A stretch of 64,000 bases of DNA, from the NCBI RefSeq assembly GCF_011057975.1, contig NZ_CP049109.1:2573001-2637000 (forward strand), written 5' to 3'. Positions within the stretch are counted from its first letter, which is position 1; each line of letters opens with the position of its first letter. The notes beneath the pieces are model-generated. The model was not told the origin of the DNA. It searched no databases and saw nothing but the letters and a program-made list of their open reading frames with translations. The translations under genes and the position numbers were made by a program. Source of the DNA: Sphingosinithalassobacter tenebrarum (GTDB lineage Bacteria > Pseudomonadota > Alphaproteobacteria > Sphingomonadales > Sphingomonadaceae). Of this stretch, positions 36,371 to 45,305 are shown in pieces.

Positions 36371-36550
36371 TCAGTCGAAACAAGTGACGGTGCGGATCTC
36401 GACCACGTTTCCGCTGTCGTCCTTCACTTCCTCGCGGCCGGGTTCGCACGGCGCCTCCTGCGGGCCCTGACTGCGCCAGGCGACATAGGCGGCGGCAATC
36501 GCAAGCGCGAGGATGATGGCGATGCGCCATTTGCGCGCGGTGGGTTTCAC
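36371..36550 (-). CDS. 59-residue membrane-anchored protein
   Basis: The minus-strand GTG at 36550 has CGGAG about eight bases upstream. It opens a 59-residue reading: a basic start (VKPTARKWRI), one hydrophobic helix (AIILALAIAAAYVAWRS), and an acidic tail with two cysteines (QEAPCEPGREEVKDDSGNV, then TVTCFD). The tail should be periplasmic. It is convergent with truA and sits just downstream of the retropepsin-like gene's side of a divergent-looking gap. Too short for most automated callers. I see no known family. Confidence 0.5.
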   Translation of the reverse strand: MKPTARKWRIAIILALAIAAAYVAWRSQGPQEAPCEPGREEVKDDSGNVVEIRTVTCFD

Positions 36551-36615
36551 GGGCGTGCTCCGACAGAGTGAAGCGCGTCAGGTGGCGCTTCCCGTTCGCG
36601 GTGGCAAGTCCCGCC

Positions 36616-37782
36616 TCAATCCAGATAGCGCGCGAGCGTGAAGCTCCGCGTGGTCGTCGTGCCGCCGCGCGTAACCTCCAGCGTGACTTCGGCGCCCTCC
36701 CGCTGATTGATGCGCGCGAGCATCTGGGGAAGCGTCATGCCCGGAAAGCGATCGCCCGCGGCGATGCCGGCGGCTTCGGCGGGGCTTCCCTTGCCGACCG
36801 CGACGGCGACAAGATCGTCGCCTTCGGCATCGACCCAAAGGCCCGACATGCCGTAATATTGCCGCTCGGCCCGATTGCCGTTGCGCCGCGCCCAGATGCG
36901 ATTGCGCCGCACCTCCGTCGACCAGTCGAGCTGCTCCATAATTTCCAGACCGATGATGCCGTCGGCGTCACGGCCGCTGTCATTATCGTCGGGGTGGAAA
37001 AGCTGCACCAGCGGGCTGTCGAACCGGATACCATCCATTTCCAGGAACGGCGCGCGCACGGTACGCCCGAGATCGGCCTCTCCTCCCAGCCCGTGCATCT
37101 GCTGCGGCGTCCAGGGAATGTCGTCGTTCCACAAGCCGCTGCGCCCGACGGCATGCGCGAACAGCATCAGCGCGCGCGGCGCGCCGGTATCGAGCAGGAA
37201 ACGCATCCGCGCCTGACCCAGCCAGGCATCGATATACATATATTGCGAACCGCCGCTGCGATCCGCATGTTCGATCTCGCCCGACAGCCGCGTGAAACCC
37301 GAACGGTCGCTGCGCCCGCGCGGATAGACACGGATTTCCCGGTCAACGAAATCGAGATCGCTGTCGAACGTCGTCAGCAGGCCCGCCGACATGGCGCCGC
37401 GCATGTCCTCGCCCAGGCTCAGATCCTCGCCGATGTCGACGAACAGCAGGTTGCGCTGACGCACGGCGCCGCCCAGGACCACTTCGGGCGCGCGATAGAC
37501 GGTGTTCACGGTCCGCCCGCCAATGCCGCGCATCACCCCGCCGGTATGCACCGGCAGCCGCAGTTCCTGAGCCAGATCGTGGTCGATCAGGTTCACCGTC
37601 GCGCCGGTATCAAGGAGAAAAAGACAGGTTTCGCTGTCGCCGATGGTCAGCGGCAGGACGACGCGGCGCCCGATGATGCCGATCGGGATCATGATCGACT
37701 GATCCGGCACGGCAGCCGCCGCCATGCGCGGCGCGAGCGCTCCGAGGCCACCAATTGCAAGCATCGACCGCCGCGAGATCAT
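36616..37782 (-). CDS. Two-lobed retropepsin-like aspartic protease with PDZ domain
   Basis: The 388-residue protein has a Tat-like signal (SRRSMLAIGGLGALAPRMAA). Two aspartic-protease lobes follow, each with an LLDTGA motif: Asp58 in FLLDTGATVNLID and Asp198 in FLLDTGAPRALM. They are spaced 140 residues apart, with the matching IIGLEIMEQL-type second-strand motif near residue 290. The C-terminus is a PDZ-like domain (ALVAVAVGKGSPAEAAGIAA). Retropepsins normally work as homodimers; here both lobes are in one chain, as in pepsins. It is probably periplasmic; substrates are unknown. ATG at 37782. Confidence 0.82.
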   Translation of the reverse strand: MISRRSMLAIGGLGALAPRMAAAAVPDQSIMIPIGIIGRRVVLPLTIGDSETCLFLLDTGATVNLIDHDLAQELRLPVHTGGVMRGIGGRTVNTVYRAPEVVLGGAVRQRNLLFVDIGEDLSLGEDMRGAMSAGLLTTFDSDLDFVDREIRVYPRGRSDRSGFTRLSGEIEHADRSGGSQYMYIDAWLGQARMRFLLDTGAPRALMLFAHAVGRSGLWNDDIPWTPQQMHGLGGEADLGRTVRAPFLEMDGIRFDSPLVQLFHPDDNDSGRDADGIIGLEIMEQLDWSTEVRRNRIWARRNGNRAERQYYGMSGLWVDAEGDDLVAVAVGKGSPAEAAGIAAGDRFPGMTLPQMLARINQREGAEVTLEVTRGGTTTTRSFTLARYLD

Positions 37783-37857
37783 CTTCCGTCTCCCCCGTTA
37801 CTTCCTTCGTCAGGATGCGGGGGTGACTCGGATTTTACAACGAGAAAGGTCGCGCCG

Positions 37858-38568
37858 TCAGAAACTTGCCTGAAGGAACACGCGCGGCCCGGATGGCTGG
37901 CCCTCGCCCGATACCCGAAACATCCAGGCAAGGCCCAGCTCGATTTCGCTTTCCTCGGACGGTTCGATTTCGCCCGACAGCGACGGACCGATCCAGTGAC
38001 TGCCTCGCGGGGCCAGTTCGGCGGGGCCGGACAAGCGCGCGAACTGCCCGGAAGCTTCCGCCCCGAACCAGAGCCCGTCGATCAGCGCGCGCTGCGCCGA
38101 AACGCCATAGGCCAGGCCGGTGCCGCGCTCGCCATCCTCGCGTTGGTGGCGGACGATCAGATTGCCCTGCAGCCACCAGCGCTCGCCGATGCTCTCGGCA
38201 ATGAAGCGTCCGCCGAGTTCGGCAAGCTCGCCATCGGTGTCGAAGCCGATCTCGACCATCACGCCGGTCGCGAGCGCCACTTCTTCCGGGTCTGCCAAAC
38301 GCAGCAGCGCCGTGAACCCAAATTCCTCGAACACCAGCCCGTCGCCCGGGCCTTCGAATTCCGCCTCGACCCCCAGCGCGACCTGTTCGGAAACACCCGC
38401 CTGCAATTCGAACACCTGCTCGCCCTCGCCACCCCATGCGCCGAAATATTCGGCCTGCACCTCGCCCGCGCCCGGCTCGAGCTGTTCGAGCTGCTCGACG
38501 CTCTGCGCAGCAGCGGGGGCAGCGGCGAACAGCGCCGCGAAGACAAGACCGCCAGCGAGACGCATCAT
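37858..38568 (-). CDS. Secreted barrel-like protein coupled to the GGDEF-EAL gene
   Basis: The 236-residue protein has a signal peptide (MRLAGGLVFAALFAAAPAAA). A repetitive beta-rich body follows (EQVALGVEAEFEGPGDGLVF, EEVALATGVMVEIGFDTDGE, WWLQGNLIVRHQREDGE, ALIDGLWFGAEASGQFAR). It ends in phenylalanine (GPRVFLQASF), as outer-membrane beta-barrels do. No family is certain. The start overlaps the stop of the upstream GGDEF-EAL gene (ATGATGA, start 38568 or 38565), so the two products are translated together. Confidence 0.65.
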   Translation of the reverse strand: MMRLAGGLVFAALFAAAPAAAQSVEQLEQLEPGAGEVQAEYFGAWGGEGEQVFELQAGVSEQVALGVEAEFEGPGDGLVFEEFGFTALLRLADPEEVALATGVMVEIGFDTDGELAELGGRFIAESIGERWWLQGNLIVRHQREDGERGTGLAYGVSAQRALIDGLWFGAEASGQFARLSGPAELAPRGSHWIGPSLSGEIEPSEESEIELGLAWMFRVSGEGQPSGPRVFLQASF

Positions 38569-40142
38569 CCGGTCTTTCGAATGCGCACCGGCTTGGCAGC
38601 GCTTTTGGCCAGCAGAAGTTCGAGCTGGTCGGCGGGTACCGGCATGCCGAACAGATATCCCTGCGCCTGTTCGCAACCCAATGCGCGCAACGCATCGGCG
38701 ATCGCAGCCGATTCAACGCCCTCGGCCGTCACCGGCATGCCGAGCGCCTTGCCCAGCCCGGAAACAGCGCTGACGATCTTCTGGCTTTCCGCGGAATCCA
38801 TCGAACGCACGAAACTGCTGTCGATCTTCAGGTGATTGAAGCGAAGCTGACGCAGATGCGACAGGCTGGAATAGCCCTTGCCGAAATCATCGAGGGCAAT
38901 GCGGATGCCGGCATTCTGCAGCGATGCGAAAACCTCGGCCGCCTGGTCGACATCGTCGATGATGGCGTTTTCGGTGACCTCGACGATCAGCCGGCTCGGC
39001 GCGAAACCCGTTTCGGTCAGCACCGACAGCAGCCGCGATGCAAGCCATTCGTCCTTCAGCTGCAGCGGCGCGATATTGATCGACAAGGTAAGCCGCGGCG
39101 GCCAGTTGCGCGCGGCGATGCAGCTCTGGCGCAGGATGGTCTCGGTGAGCTGACCGATCAGCCCCATATCCTCGGCAACGGGGATGAATTCGTCCGGCGC
39201 GATCACGCCGCGTTCGGGATGTTGCCAGCGCGCCAGTGCCTCGAAACCCGCGATACGGGAGTCGCCAAGCGCCATCACCGGCTGAAAATAAGGCAGTATC
39301 GCCCCACCATCCAGCGCAGCGCGCAAATCGGTTTCCAGCTTCGCACGCTCGCGCAGCTTGGCGTCCATTTCGGCATGGAAGAAGCGGAAGCTGCCGCGCT
39401 TCTCGCGCTTGGCTTCGTACATGGCGACGTCGGCGCTGCGCAGCAGCGTTTCGACATCGGTGCCGTCCGCCGGGCACAGCGCGATACCGATTGTGGCGCC
39501 GACTTCCGCAGTCGCCCCGCAAACGTGGAACGGTTCGGACAGGCGCCGTTGCAGCGCGGAGGCCATGCGCGCCGGCGCTTCGCCATTCATCTGGCACGGC
39601 AGCACGCAGACAAATTCGTCACCGCCCAGCCGCGCGATCACCGACTGATCCCCCGCGACTTCGCGAAGCCGCTCGGCCACGCCGACCAGCACCGCATCGC
39701 CCGCTTCATGGCCGTACAGGTCATTGACCGGCTTGAACTGGTCGAGGTCGATCACGAACACGGCGCATTCGCAACCGCGATGCGCCGCGTGGTGCAGCAT
39801 TTCCTCAAGCTCTTCGCCCAGCACACGACGATTGGCGAGCCCGGTCAGGGGATCGTGGCGCGCCAGCTCCATAGCGCGCGCCTCGGCCTCCTCGCGTCGG
39901 GCGATTTCGCGGCGGGCGTCGATCGTTCGACGCGTGGCGATGATCAGCCCCGAATTCCCCATCAGCATGAGCAGGACGAAGATCTCGTCCAATTCCCAGG
40001 CTTCGTGCGAAGCCGCGAATTCCGCGAAACCATCGAACGCGTCGAACCACGACATTAGCAAAAACAACGGAACCCCGATCGCGATAATCGCGATCAGTTC
40101 ACCCCGTCGAACCATTTTCGTCATGCCGACATAGCGATCCAA
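38565..40142 (-). CDS. Membrane GGDEF-EAL cyclic-di-GMP enzyme
   Basis: The protein has two N-terminal transmembrane helices (ELIAIIAIGVPLFLLMSWFD and EIFVLLMLMGNSGLIIATR) and a short linker. The GGDEF domain has an intact RLGGDEFVCVLP motif and HDPLTGLANRR. The EAL domain keeps its catalytic set: EALARWQHP, EVTENAIIDD, DDFGKGYSSL, KIDSSFVRSM and EGVE. Both diguanylate cyclase and phosphodiesterase activity are therefore possible; the net direction cannot be predicted. The start was put at TTG 40142, five bases after GGAGAG; an ATG at 40124 is the conservative choice. Its stop overlaps the barrel-like gene. Confidence 0.85.
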   Translation of the reverse strand: MDRYVGMTKMVRRGELIAIIAIGVPLFLLMSWFDAFDGFAEFAASHEAWELDEIFVLLMLMGNSGLIIATRRTIDARREIARREEAEARAMELARHDPLTGLANRRVLGEELEEMLHHAAHRGCECAVFVIDLDQFKPVNDLYGHEAGDAVLVGVAERLREVAGDQSVIARLGGDEFVCVLPCQMNGEAPARMASALQRRLSEPFHVCGATAEVGATIGIALCPADGTDVETLLRSADVAMYEAKREKRGSFRFFHAEMDAKLRERAKLETDLRAALDGGAILPYFQPVMALGDSRIAGFEALARWQHPERGVIAPDEFIPVAEDMGLIGQLTETILRQSCIAARNWPPRLTLSINIAPLQLKDEWLASRLLSVLTETGFAPSRLIVEVTENAIIDDVDQAAEVFASLQNAGIRIALDDFGKGYSSLSHLRQLRFNHLKIDSSFVRSMDSAESQKIVSAVSGLGKALGMPVTAEGVESAAIADALRALGCEQAQGYLFGMPVPADQLELLLAKSAAKPVRIRKTG

Positions 40143-40306
40143 GGCTACTCTCCAACAAGCGCCCCCCAGCAATCGCGATCGTTCACCCTAGGCCGGATTC
40201 GATAACCGATGGTTAAACGATCGTGCAGGTACGGCACCCGCTCATTATAGAGGCTTAATGGGCAAGCGGGTTGCGAGTGCACGCGCCGTTCTCTACCTGT
40301 TCGCGT

Positions 40307-42613
40307 ATGTCGCAAGCGTCTCCTCCCGCCGATCCGCCCTATCTCCAGGGGCTGAACGAACCCCAGCGCGATGCCGTGCTGACCACCGAGGGGCCGGTGC
40401 TGGTGCTCGCGGGCGCGGGGACGGGGAAGACGGCGGCGCTCACCCGGCGGCTGGCGCACCTGTTATGGACGCGCAAGGCATATCCCAGCGAAATCCTGTC
40501 GGTGACCTTCACCAACAAGGCCGCGCGCGAAATGCGCGAGCGCGTCGGGCAGCTGGTCGGCGACGTGGTCGAGGGGATGCCGTGGCTCGGCACCTTCCAC
40601 GCGATCGGCGCGAAGATGCTGCGCCGCCATGCCGAGCTGGTCGGGCTGCACAGCAACTTCACCATCCTCGACACCGACGATCAGTTACGCCTGCTGAAAC
40701 AGCTTATCCAGGCCGAGGAACTGGACGAGAAACGCTGGCCCGCGCGGCAATTGGGCGGGCTGATCGACAGCTGGAAGAACAAGGGGCTGACGCCCGACAT
40801 GCTCGATGCCGGCGACAATGAAAGCTACGCCAATGGCCGCGGGCAGCATATGTACGCGCTGTATCAGGAGCGGCTGAAGGCGCTCAACGCCTGCGATTTC
40901 GGCGATTTGCTGCTCCACATGCTCACCATATTGCGCACGCATCGCGAGGTGCTGGAGCAATATCAGCAGCGCTTCCGCTACATCATGGTCGACGAGTATC
41001 AGGATACGAACAGCGTCCAGTATCTCTGGCTGCGCCTACTTGCGCAGGAGCGCAAGAATATCTGCTGTGTCGGCGACGATGATCAGTCGATCTACAGCTG
41101 GCGCGGCGCGCAGGTGGAGAATATCCTCAAGTTCGAAAAGGATTTTCCCGGTGCCAAGGTGATCCGGCTCGAACAGAATTACCGATCGACGCCGCATATC
41201 CTGGGCGCGGCATCGGGCGTGATCGCGCAGAATAGCGGGCGGCTGGGCAAGACTTTGTGGACCGAGCTCGACGCGGGCGAGAAAGTGCGCGTGATCGGCG
41301 TGTGGGACGGGCCGGAGGAGGCACGCCGCGTCGGCGACGAGATCGAGCGCGGGCAGCGCGACGGCAAATCGCTCGACGATTTCGCGATCCTCGTGCGCGC
41401 GCAGCATCAGACCCGCGAATTCGAGGATCGGTTCATCGCGATCGGCCTGCCCTATCGCATCGTCGGCGGCTTCCGCTTCTACGAGCGCGCCGAAATCCGC
41501 GATGCGCTCGCCTATCTGCGCGTGGTGGCGCAGCCGGCGGACGATCTGGCGTTCGAGCGGATCGTCAACACTCCCAAGCGCGGCCTCGGCGACAAAGCGG
41601 TGGCGAAGGTGCATCAGCTTGCCCGGCGCGAGGGGGTACCGCTCACCACCGCGGCGGCGCGCATTCTCGATACCGACGAACTGACGCCGCAGGCGCGGCG
41701 GTCGCTCGGCAATCTCGCCGGCGATTTCGCGCGCTGGCGGGCGATGGGCGAGGAATTGCCGCATCCCGAACTGGCGCGGCAGATCCTCGACGAAAGCGGC
41801 TATACCGCGATGTGGCAGGCGGATCGCTCGGCCGAGGCGGCGGGGCGGCTGGAAAACCTAAACGAACTCGTCCGGGCGATGGAGGAATATGAAACGCTCG
41901 GCGCGTTCCTCGAACATGTCAGCCTGGTCATGGACAATGATGCCAACGCCGAAGAGGCGAAGGTGACGATCATGACGATCCACGCCGCCAAGGGGCTGGA
42001 ATTCGACACCGCATTTCTGGTCGGGTGGGAAGAAGGCGTCTTCCCCAGCCAGCGCGCGCTGGACGAAGGCGGTCAGGCGAGCCTCGAGGAGGAACGCCGC
42101 CTCGCCTATGTCGCGATCACGCGCGCGCGGCGAGTGGCGGTGATCCTGCACGCGGCGAACCGGCGCATCTACGGCCAGTGGACGAGCAGCATCCCCAGCC
42201 GCTTCGTCGGCGAACTGCCCGGCGAACATCACGAGGCGGAAACGACGATGAGCGGCGGCGAAAGCCTGTGGCGCGCCAACTGGAGCGAGCGCAGCGATCC
42301 CTTCGCCGATGTGTCACGCGGCACCGGGCGCGGCCCGGGCTGGCAACGCGCGGCGGGCGTCGACTTGAAGAACCCCGGCGGCGGCTACACCAAACGCAGC
42401 TTCAACCGCGAACCCGCGCGCGTGCTCGAAAGCAAAGCCAGCGCGGTAAGCTTCGGCGCCAAGCCGCGCGAGGATTTGTCGCTGGGCCAGCGCGTCTTCC
42501 ACCAGAAATTCGGATACGGCACGATCGCGGAGATCGAAGGCAACAAGCTCGAGATCGATTTCGAACAGGCCGGGCGGAAGCGGGTTATGGATAGCTTTGT
42601 GAGTTTGGGGTGA
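40307..42613 (+). CDS. uvrD: ATP-dependent DNA helicase UvrD/PcrA
   Basis: The 768-residue superfamily 1A helicase has the seven motifs: LAGAGTGKTAALTRRL (Q/I), SVTFTNKAAREM (Ia), IMVDEYQDTNSVQYLWLRLL (II), CVGDDDQSIYSWRGAQ (III), IRLEQNYRSTPHILGAA (IV), MTIHAAKGLEFDTAFLVGWE (V) and LAYVAITRARRVAVILHAA (VI). It acts in nucleotide-excision and mismatch repair. The start was set at ATG 40307 (MSQASPPADPP); the frame is open to 40271 with no support. The C-terminal part after residue ~640 is the usual UvrD tail. Confidence 0.93.
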   Translation: MSQASPPADPPYLQGLNEPQRDAVLTTEGPVLVLAGAGTGKTAALTRRLAHLLWTRKAYPSEILSVTFTNKAAREMRERVGQLVGDVVEGMPWLGTFHAIGAKMLRRHAELVGLHSNFTILDTDDQLRLLKQLIQAEELDEKRWPARQLGGLIDSWKNKGLTPDMLDAGDNESYANGRGQHMYALYQERLKALNACDFGDLLLHMLTILRTHREVLEQYQQRFRYIMVDEYQDTNSVQYLWLRLLAQERKNICCVGDDDQSIYSWRGAQVENILKFEKDFPGAKVIRLEQNYRSTPHILGAASGVIAQNSGRLGKTLWTELDAGEKVRVIGVWDGPEEARRVGDEIERGQRDGKSLDDFAILVRAQHQTREFEDRFIAIGLPYRIVGGFRFYERAEIRDALAYLRVVAQPADDLAFERIVNTPKRGLGDKAVAKVHQLARREGVPLTTAAARILDTDELTPQARRSLGNLAGDFARWRAMGEELPHPELARQILDESGYTAMWQADRSAEAAGRLENLNELVRAMEEYETLGAFLEHVSLVMDNDANAEEAKVTIMTIHAAKGLEFDTAFLVGWEEGVFPSQRALDEGGQASLEEERRLAYVAITRARRVAVILHAANRRIYGQWTSSIPSRFVGELPGEHHEAETTMSGGESLWRANWSERSDPFADVSRGTGRGPGWQRAAGVDLKNPGGGYTKRSFNREPARVLESKASAVSFGAKPREDLSLGQRVFHQKFGYGTIAEIEGNKLEIDFEQAGRKRVMDSFVSLG

Positions 42614-42620
42614 GCCTCCG

Positions 42621-43679
42621 TCAGCCATCAAGCTCAGCTACACGTTCCAAAATCTGCTTTTCGAACTTGTAGATATCGACAGGCCCTGAAACCGACTGCC
42701 GCGTTTCGTCCTTGCCCACAAATGTGCCGAGATAACGCGAAGTGGGACTGTTGAAATGCATCCGGGCAATCGTCTTGCGGTTGTTATCATCAAGAAGGAC
42801 CGCGCAGTAGGACTGCGCATCGCGGATCACCACCCTGTTAGGATCAGTAACGCGGGCCGCGATGGCACGGATGATATTGAAACCGGCAATCTCGTCCTCG
42901 GTCGTGACGATCCCGCCTATATCGGCCTCGCCCGCTGCCACATCTTCCGGTGCATTCGAGGCGCTCAACGCCGACGTCAGGCGTTCGTTCACCCGATCCC
43001 GAATCAGGCTTGCGATTGAAGCTACAATCAGGCTCTCGAACTGCGATTTGACCGCAGCGGTGATCCTGCCGCCTTCGTGGACCCGACCCGCAATCAATCG
43101 GACAAACTCCTCGGAAGGTTCCTGAAATTCCTTCTGGAGTTCCTTGTAGACCAAGGTCTGGAGCTTCAGATTGCCCGCTTCCTGCACGATCTTCTCGATA
43201 TCGAAGCCAGCTTTGGTGAAGCTCTCCAACGTCCGAAAATCGGTCTTGCGCAAGGCGTCGATCTGAAGCGTGAAGAAGGGACGTTCATCCATCTTGTTCG
43301 GCGTGTCGATGTCCGAGAAGAACTTGTACACAATTCCGTTCGTCAGGATCGCGATGCGCGCATCCGTCACGGAGAAATAACGAAAGAGCTGCGAGGCGTG
43401 GGCAATGTCGAGCTCGACATTTGCCGGTTTGCATTCCACCAATATCGCTACGCCGCCGGAATGGCATACCGCATAGTCGACTTTCTCTCCTCTCTTGGTT
43501 CCAACGTCACAAGTGAACTCGGGAACCACCTCCGAGGGGTTGAAGACGTTGTAACCAAGCGCCTGCAGAAAAGGCATGACAAGAGCGTTCTTCGCCGCTT
43601 CTTCGGTAAGCAGCACTTCTCGATGCTCGCGCGCTACCTGAGCAACCTCACTGAGCTTTGTTTCCAGTTCCAAGCTCAC
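42621..43679 (-). CDS. Orphan HsdR-N-like nuclease
   Basis: The 352-residue protein matches the N-terminal endonuclease region of type I restriction HsdR subunits. TEEAAKNALVMPFLQALGY is followed by the PD-(D/E)xK core Asp68 in GEKVDYAVCHSGG, Glu82 and Lys84 in ILVECKPAN. There is no helicase, and no hsdM or hsdS nearby. The second half (HEGGRITAAVKSQFESLIVA, SASNAPEDVAAGEADIGGI, SPTSRYLGTFVGKDET) is unlike HsdR and could be a substrate-recognition or effector region. Base composition is lower in GC than the flanking genes, suggesting horizontal transfer. It may be a standalone defence or modification-dependent nuclease; this is inference. Confidence 0.7.
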   Translation of the reverse strand: MSLELETKLSEVAQVAREHREVLLTEEAAKNALVMPFLQALGYNVFNPSEVVPEFTCDVGTKRGEKVDYAVCHSGGVAILVECKPANVELDIAHASQLFRYFSVTDARIAILTNGIVYKFFSDIDTPNKMDERPFFTLQIDALRKTDFRTLESFTKAGFDIEKIVQEAGNLKLQTLVYKELQKEFQEPSEEFVRLIAGRVHEGGRITAAVKSQFESLIVASIASLIRDRVNERLTSALSASNAPEDVAAGEADIGGIVTTEDEIAGFNIIRAIAARVTDPNRVVIRDAQSYCAVLLDDNNRKTIARMHFNSPTSRYLGTFVGKDETRQSVSGPVDIYKFEKQILERVAELDG

Positions 43680-43880
43680 CTCCCCACGTTATCTTTCGAT
43701 ACACTATTGCGATTTGACCGTTACGCAAGAGGAATAGCACGGACAACTTCTGGGCCATTGAGACCTCACCCTGTCACGCCGGAGAGATAGACATCGGCAA
43801 GCTGCCTCAGGCACACCTCGCCTTGCTCACCCTTGCATGATAGCGCTACCTTAACGGTTATAATTGTGAGGGGACCTTCC

Positions 43881-45227
43881 ATGCACCGCCGCGATTTTCT
43901 AGCCACCACCGCGCTCGGTATCGGCGCCGCCACCGCGCCCTCGGCGCTCGCGAAGCAAAGCGCCGCGCCGGAACTGCTCGCCCCTACCCCGCCGATGGGC
44001 TGGAACAGCTGGAACAGCTTTGCGACGACGATCACGCAGGATCAGGCGCTGGAGACGGCGACGATCATGGCGGAGAAGCTGCTGCCTGCGGGCTATGACG
44101 TCTTCACCATCGACATCCAGTGGTATGAGCCCGAAGCATCGAGCTATACCTATAACAGCGCGCCGAAGCCCGAGATGGACGGTTATGGCCGACTGCTCCC
44201 CGCGCCCAATCGCTTTCCGTCCTCGGCGGGCGGCAAGGGATTCGCGCCGATCGCCGAACAGGTGCATGCGCTGGGGCTGAAGTTCGGCATCCACTTGATG
44301 CGCGGCATTCCGCGGCTGGCGGTCGAGCGCGACTTGCCGGTGCTCGGCACACGCTACACCGCGCGCGATATTGCCGACACCTCCAGCATCTGTCCGTGGA
44401 ACCCGGACATGTACGGCGTCGACATGCGCAAGCCCGGCGCGCAGGCCTATTATGACAGCGTCTTCGCGCTCTACGCCTCCTGGGGCGTCGATTTCGTCAA
44501 GATGGACGATATGAGCCGCCCCTATGACGCGCATGCGCCCGAGATCGAGGCGGCGCATCACGCCATCGCCGCGACCGGGCGGCCGATCGCGCTCAGCCTG
44601 TCGCCCGGCGAAACGCCGGTGCCGCGCGCCGATCATGTCGCGCGCTATGCCCAGATGTGGCGGATCAGCGACGATTTCTGGGATAGCTGGGACCTGCTCG
44701 CGGCGCAGTTCACGCGGCTGGAAAACTGGAACGCGCATCGCCGGCCGGGCGGCTGGCCCGATGCCGACATGCTGCCGCTCGGCCGGCTCGCGCTCGGCGA
44801 TCGCGACACCAACTTCACGCCCGACGAACAGCGCACGGTGATGACGCTGTGGTCGATCGCGCGTTCGCCGCTGATCATGGGCGGCGACCTGCGCTATCTG
44901 GACGCCGCCACGCTGGCGCTGCTCACCAACCGCGAAGTGCTGGCGGTCAATCAGGCGAGCACCGACAATCGCCCGCATTTCATCGCCGACGGCATGCGGC
45001 TGTGGACCGCGCGCGCTGCGGACGGGCGGGACCGCTATCTGGCGCTTTTCAACCTGACCGACGAAGCGCAGACCATCGGCGCGCGGTTCGACCTGATCGG
45101 GCTGCCGCAAGGCTGGCGTGCGCGCGACCTGTGGCGCGGCGCGGATGTCGGCGCGTTCGGCGATCGGTTCGAACAACGAATCGCCGCGCATGGTGCCGGC
45201 CTCTATCGCCTGACACGGGCAGGCTGA
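43881..45227 (+). CDS. GH27-family alpha-galactosidase-like glycoside hydrolase, Tat-exported
   Basis: The 448-residue enzyme has a twin-arginine signal (HRRDFLATTALGIGAATAPS). The GH27 core follows: TPPMGWNSWNSFATTITQ, GYDVFTIDIQWYEPEASSY, GLKFGIHLMRGIPRLAVERD, and DFVKMDDMSRPYD with the catalytic nucleophile Asp. The acid/base region is in MWRISDDFWDSWDLLAAQF. A C-terminal beta-sandwich completes it. It should cleave terminal alpha-galactosides, or alpha-N-acetylgalactosaminides in some relatives, in the periplasm. ATG 43881 follows GAGGGGA by six bases. The earlier in-frame ATG at 43833 gives a non-signal leader. Confidence 0.85.
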   Translation: MHRRDFLATTALGIGAATAPSALAKQSAAPELLAPTPPMGWNSWNSFATTITQDQALETATIMAEKLLPAGYDVFTIDIQWYEPEASSYTYNSAPKPEMDGYGRLLPAPNRFPSSAGGKGFAPIAEQVHALGLKFGIHLMRGIPRLAVERDLPVLGTRYTARDIADTSSICPWNPDMYGVDMRKPGAQAYYDSVFALYASWGVDFVKMDDMSRPYDAHAPEIEAAHHAIAATGRPIALSLSPGETPVPRADHVARYAQMWRISDDFWDSWDLLAAQFTRLENWNAHRRPGGWPDADMLPLGRLALGDRDTNFTPDEQRTVMTLWSIARSPLIMGGDLRYLDAATLALLTNREVLAVNQASTDNRPHFIADGMRLWTARAADGRDRYLALFNLTDEAQTIGARFDLIGLPQGWRARDLWRGADVGAFGDRFEQRIAAHGAGLYRLTRAG

Positions 45228-45305
45228 ATGCCGTCAATGCCATATGCCGCAGCGGAACGTTTCGGGCATCGAACGGGTTGAGTGCGCAAAGGAGACCGCA
45301 CCATC

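Noticed and set aside
43859..43864. TATAAT before the GH27 gene as a -10 box
   Set aside because: It would place transcription start within the ribosome binding site, and the nearest TTGCAT is 20 bases away. Kept only as a coincidence.
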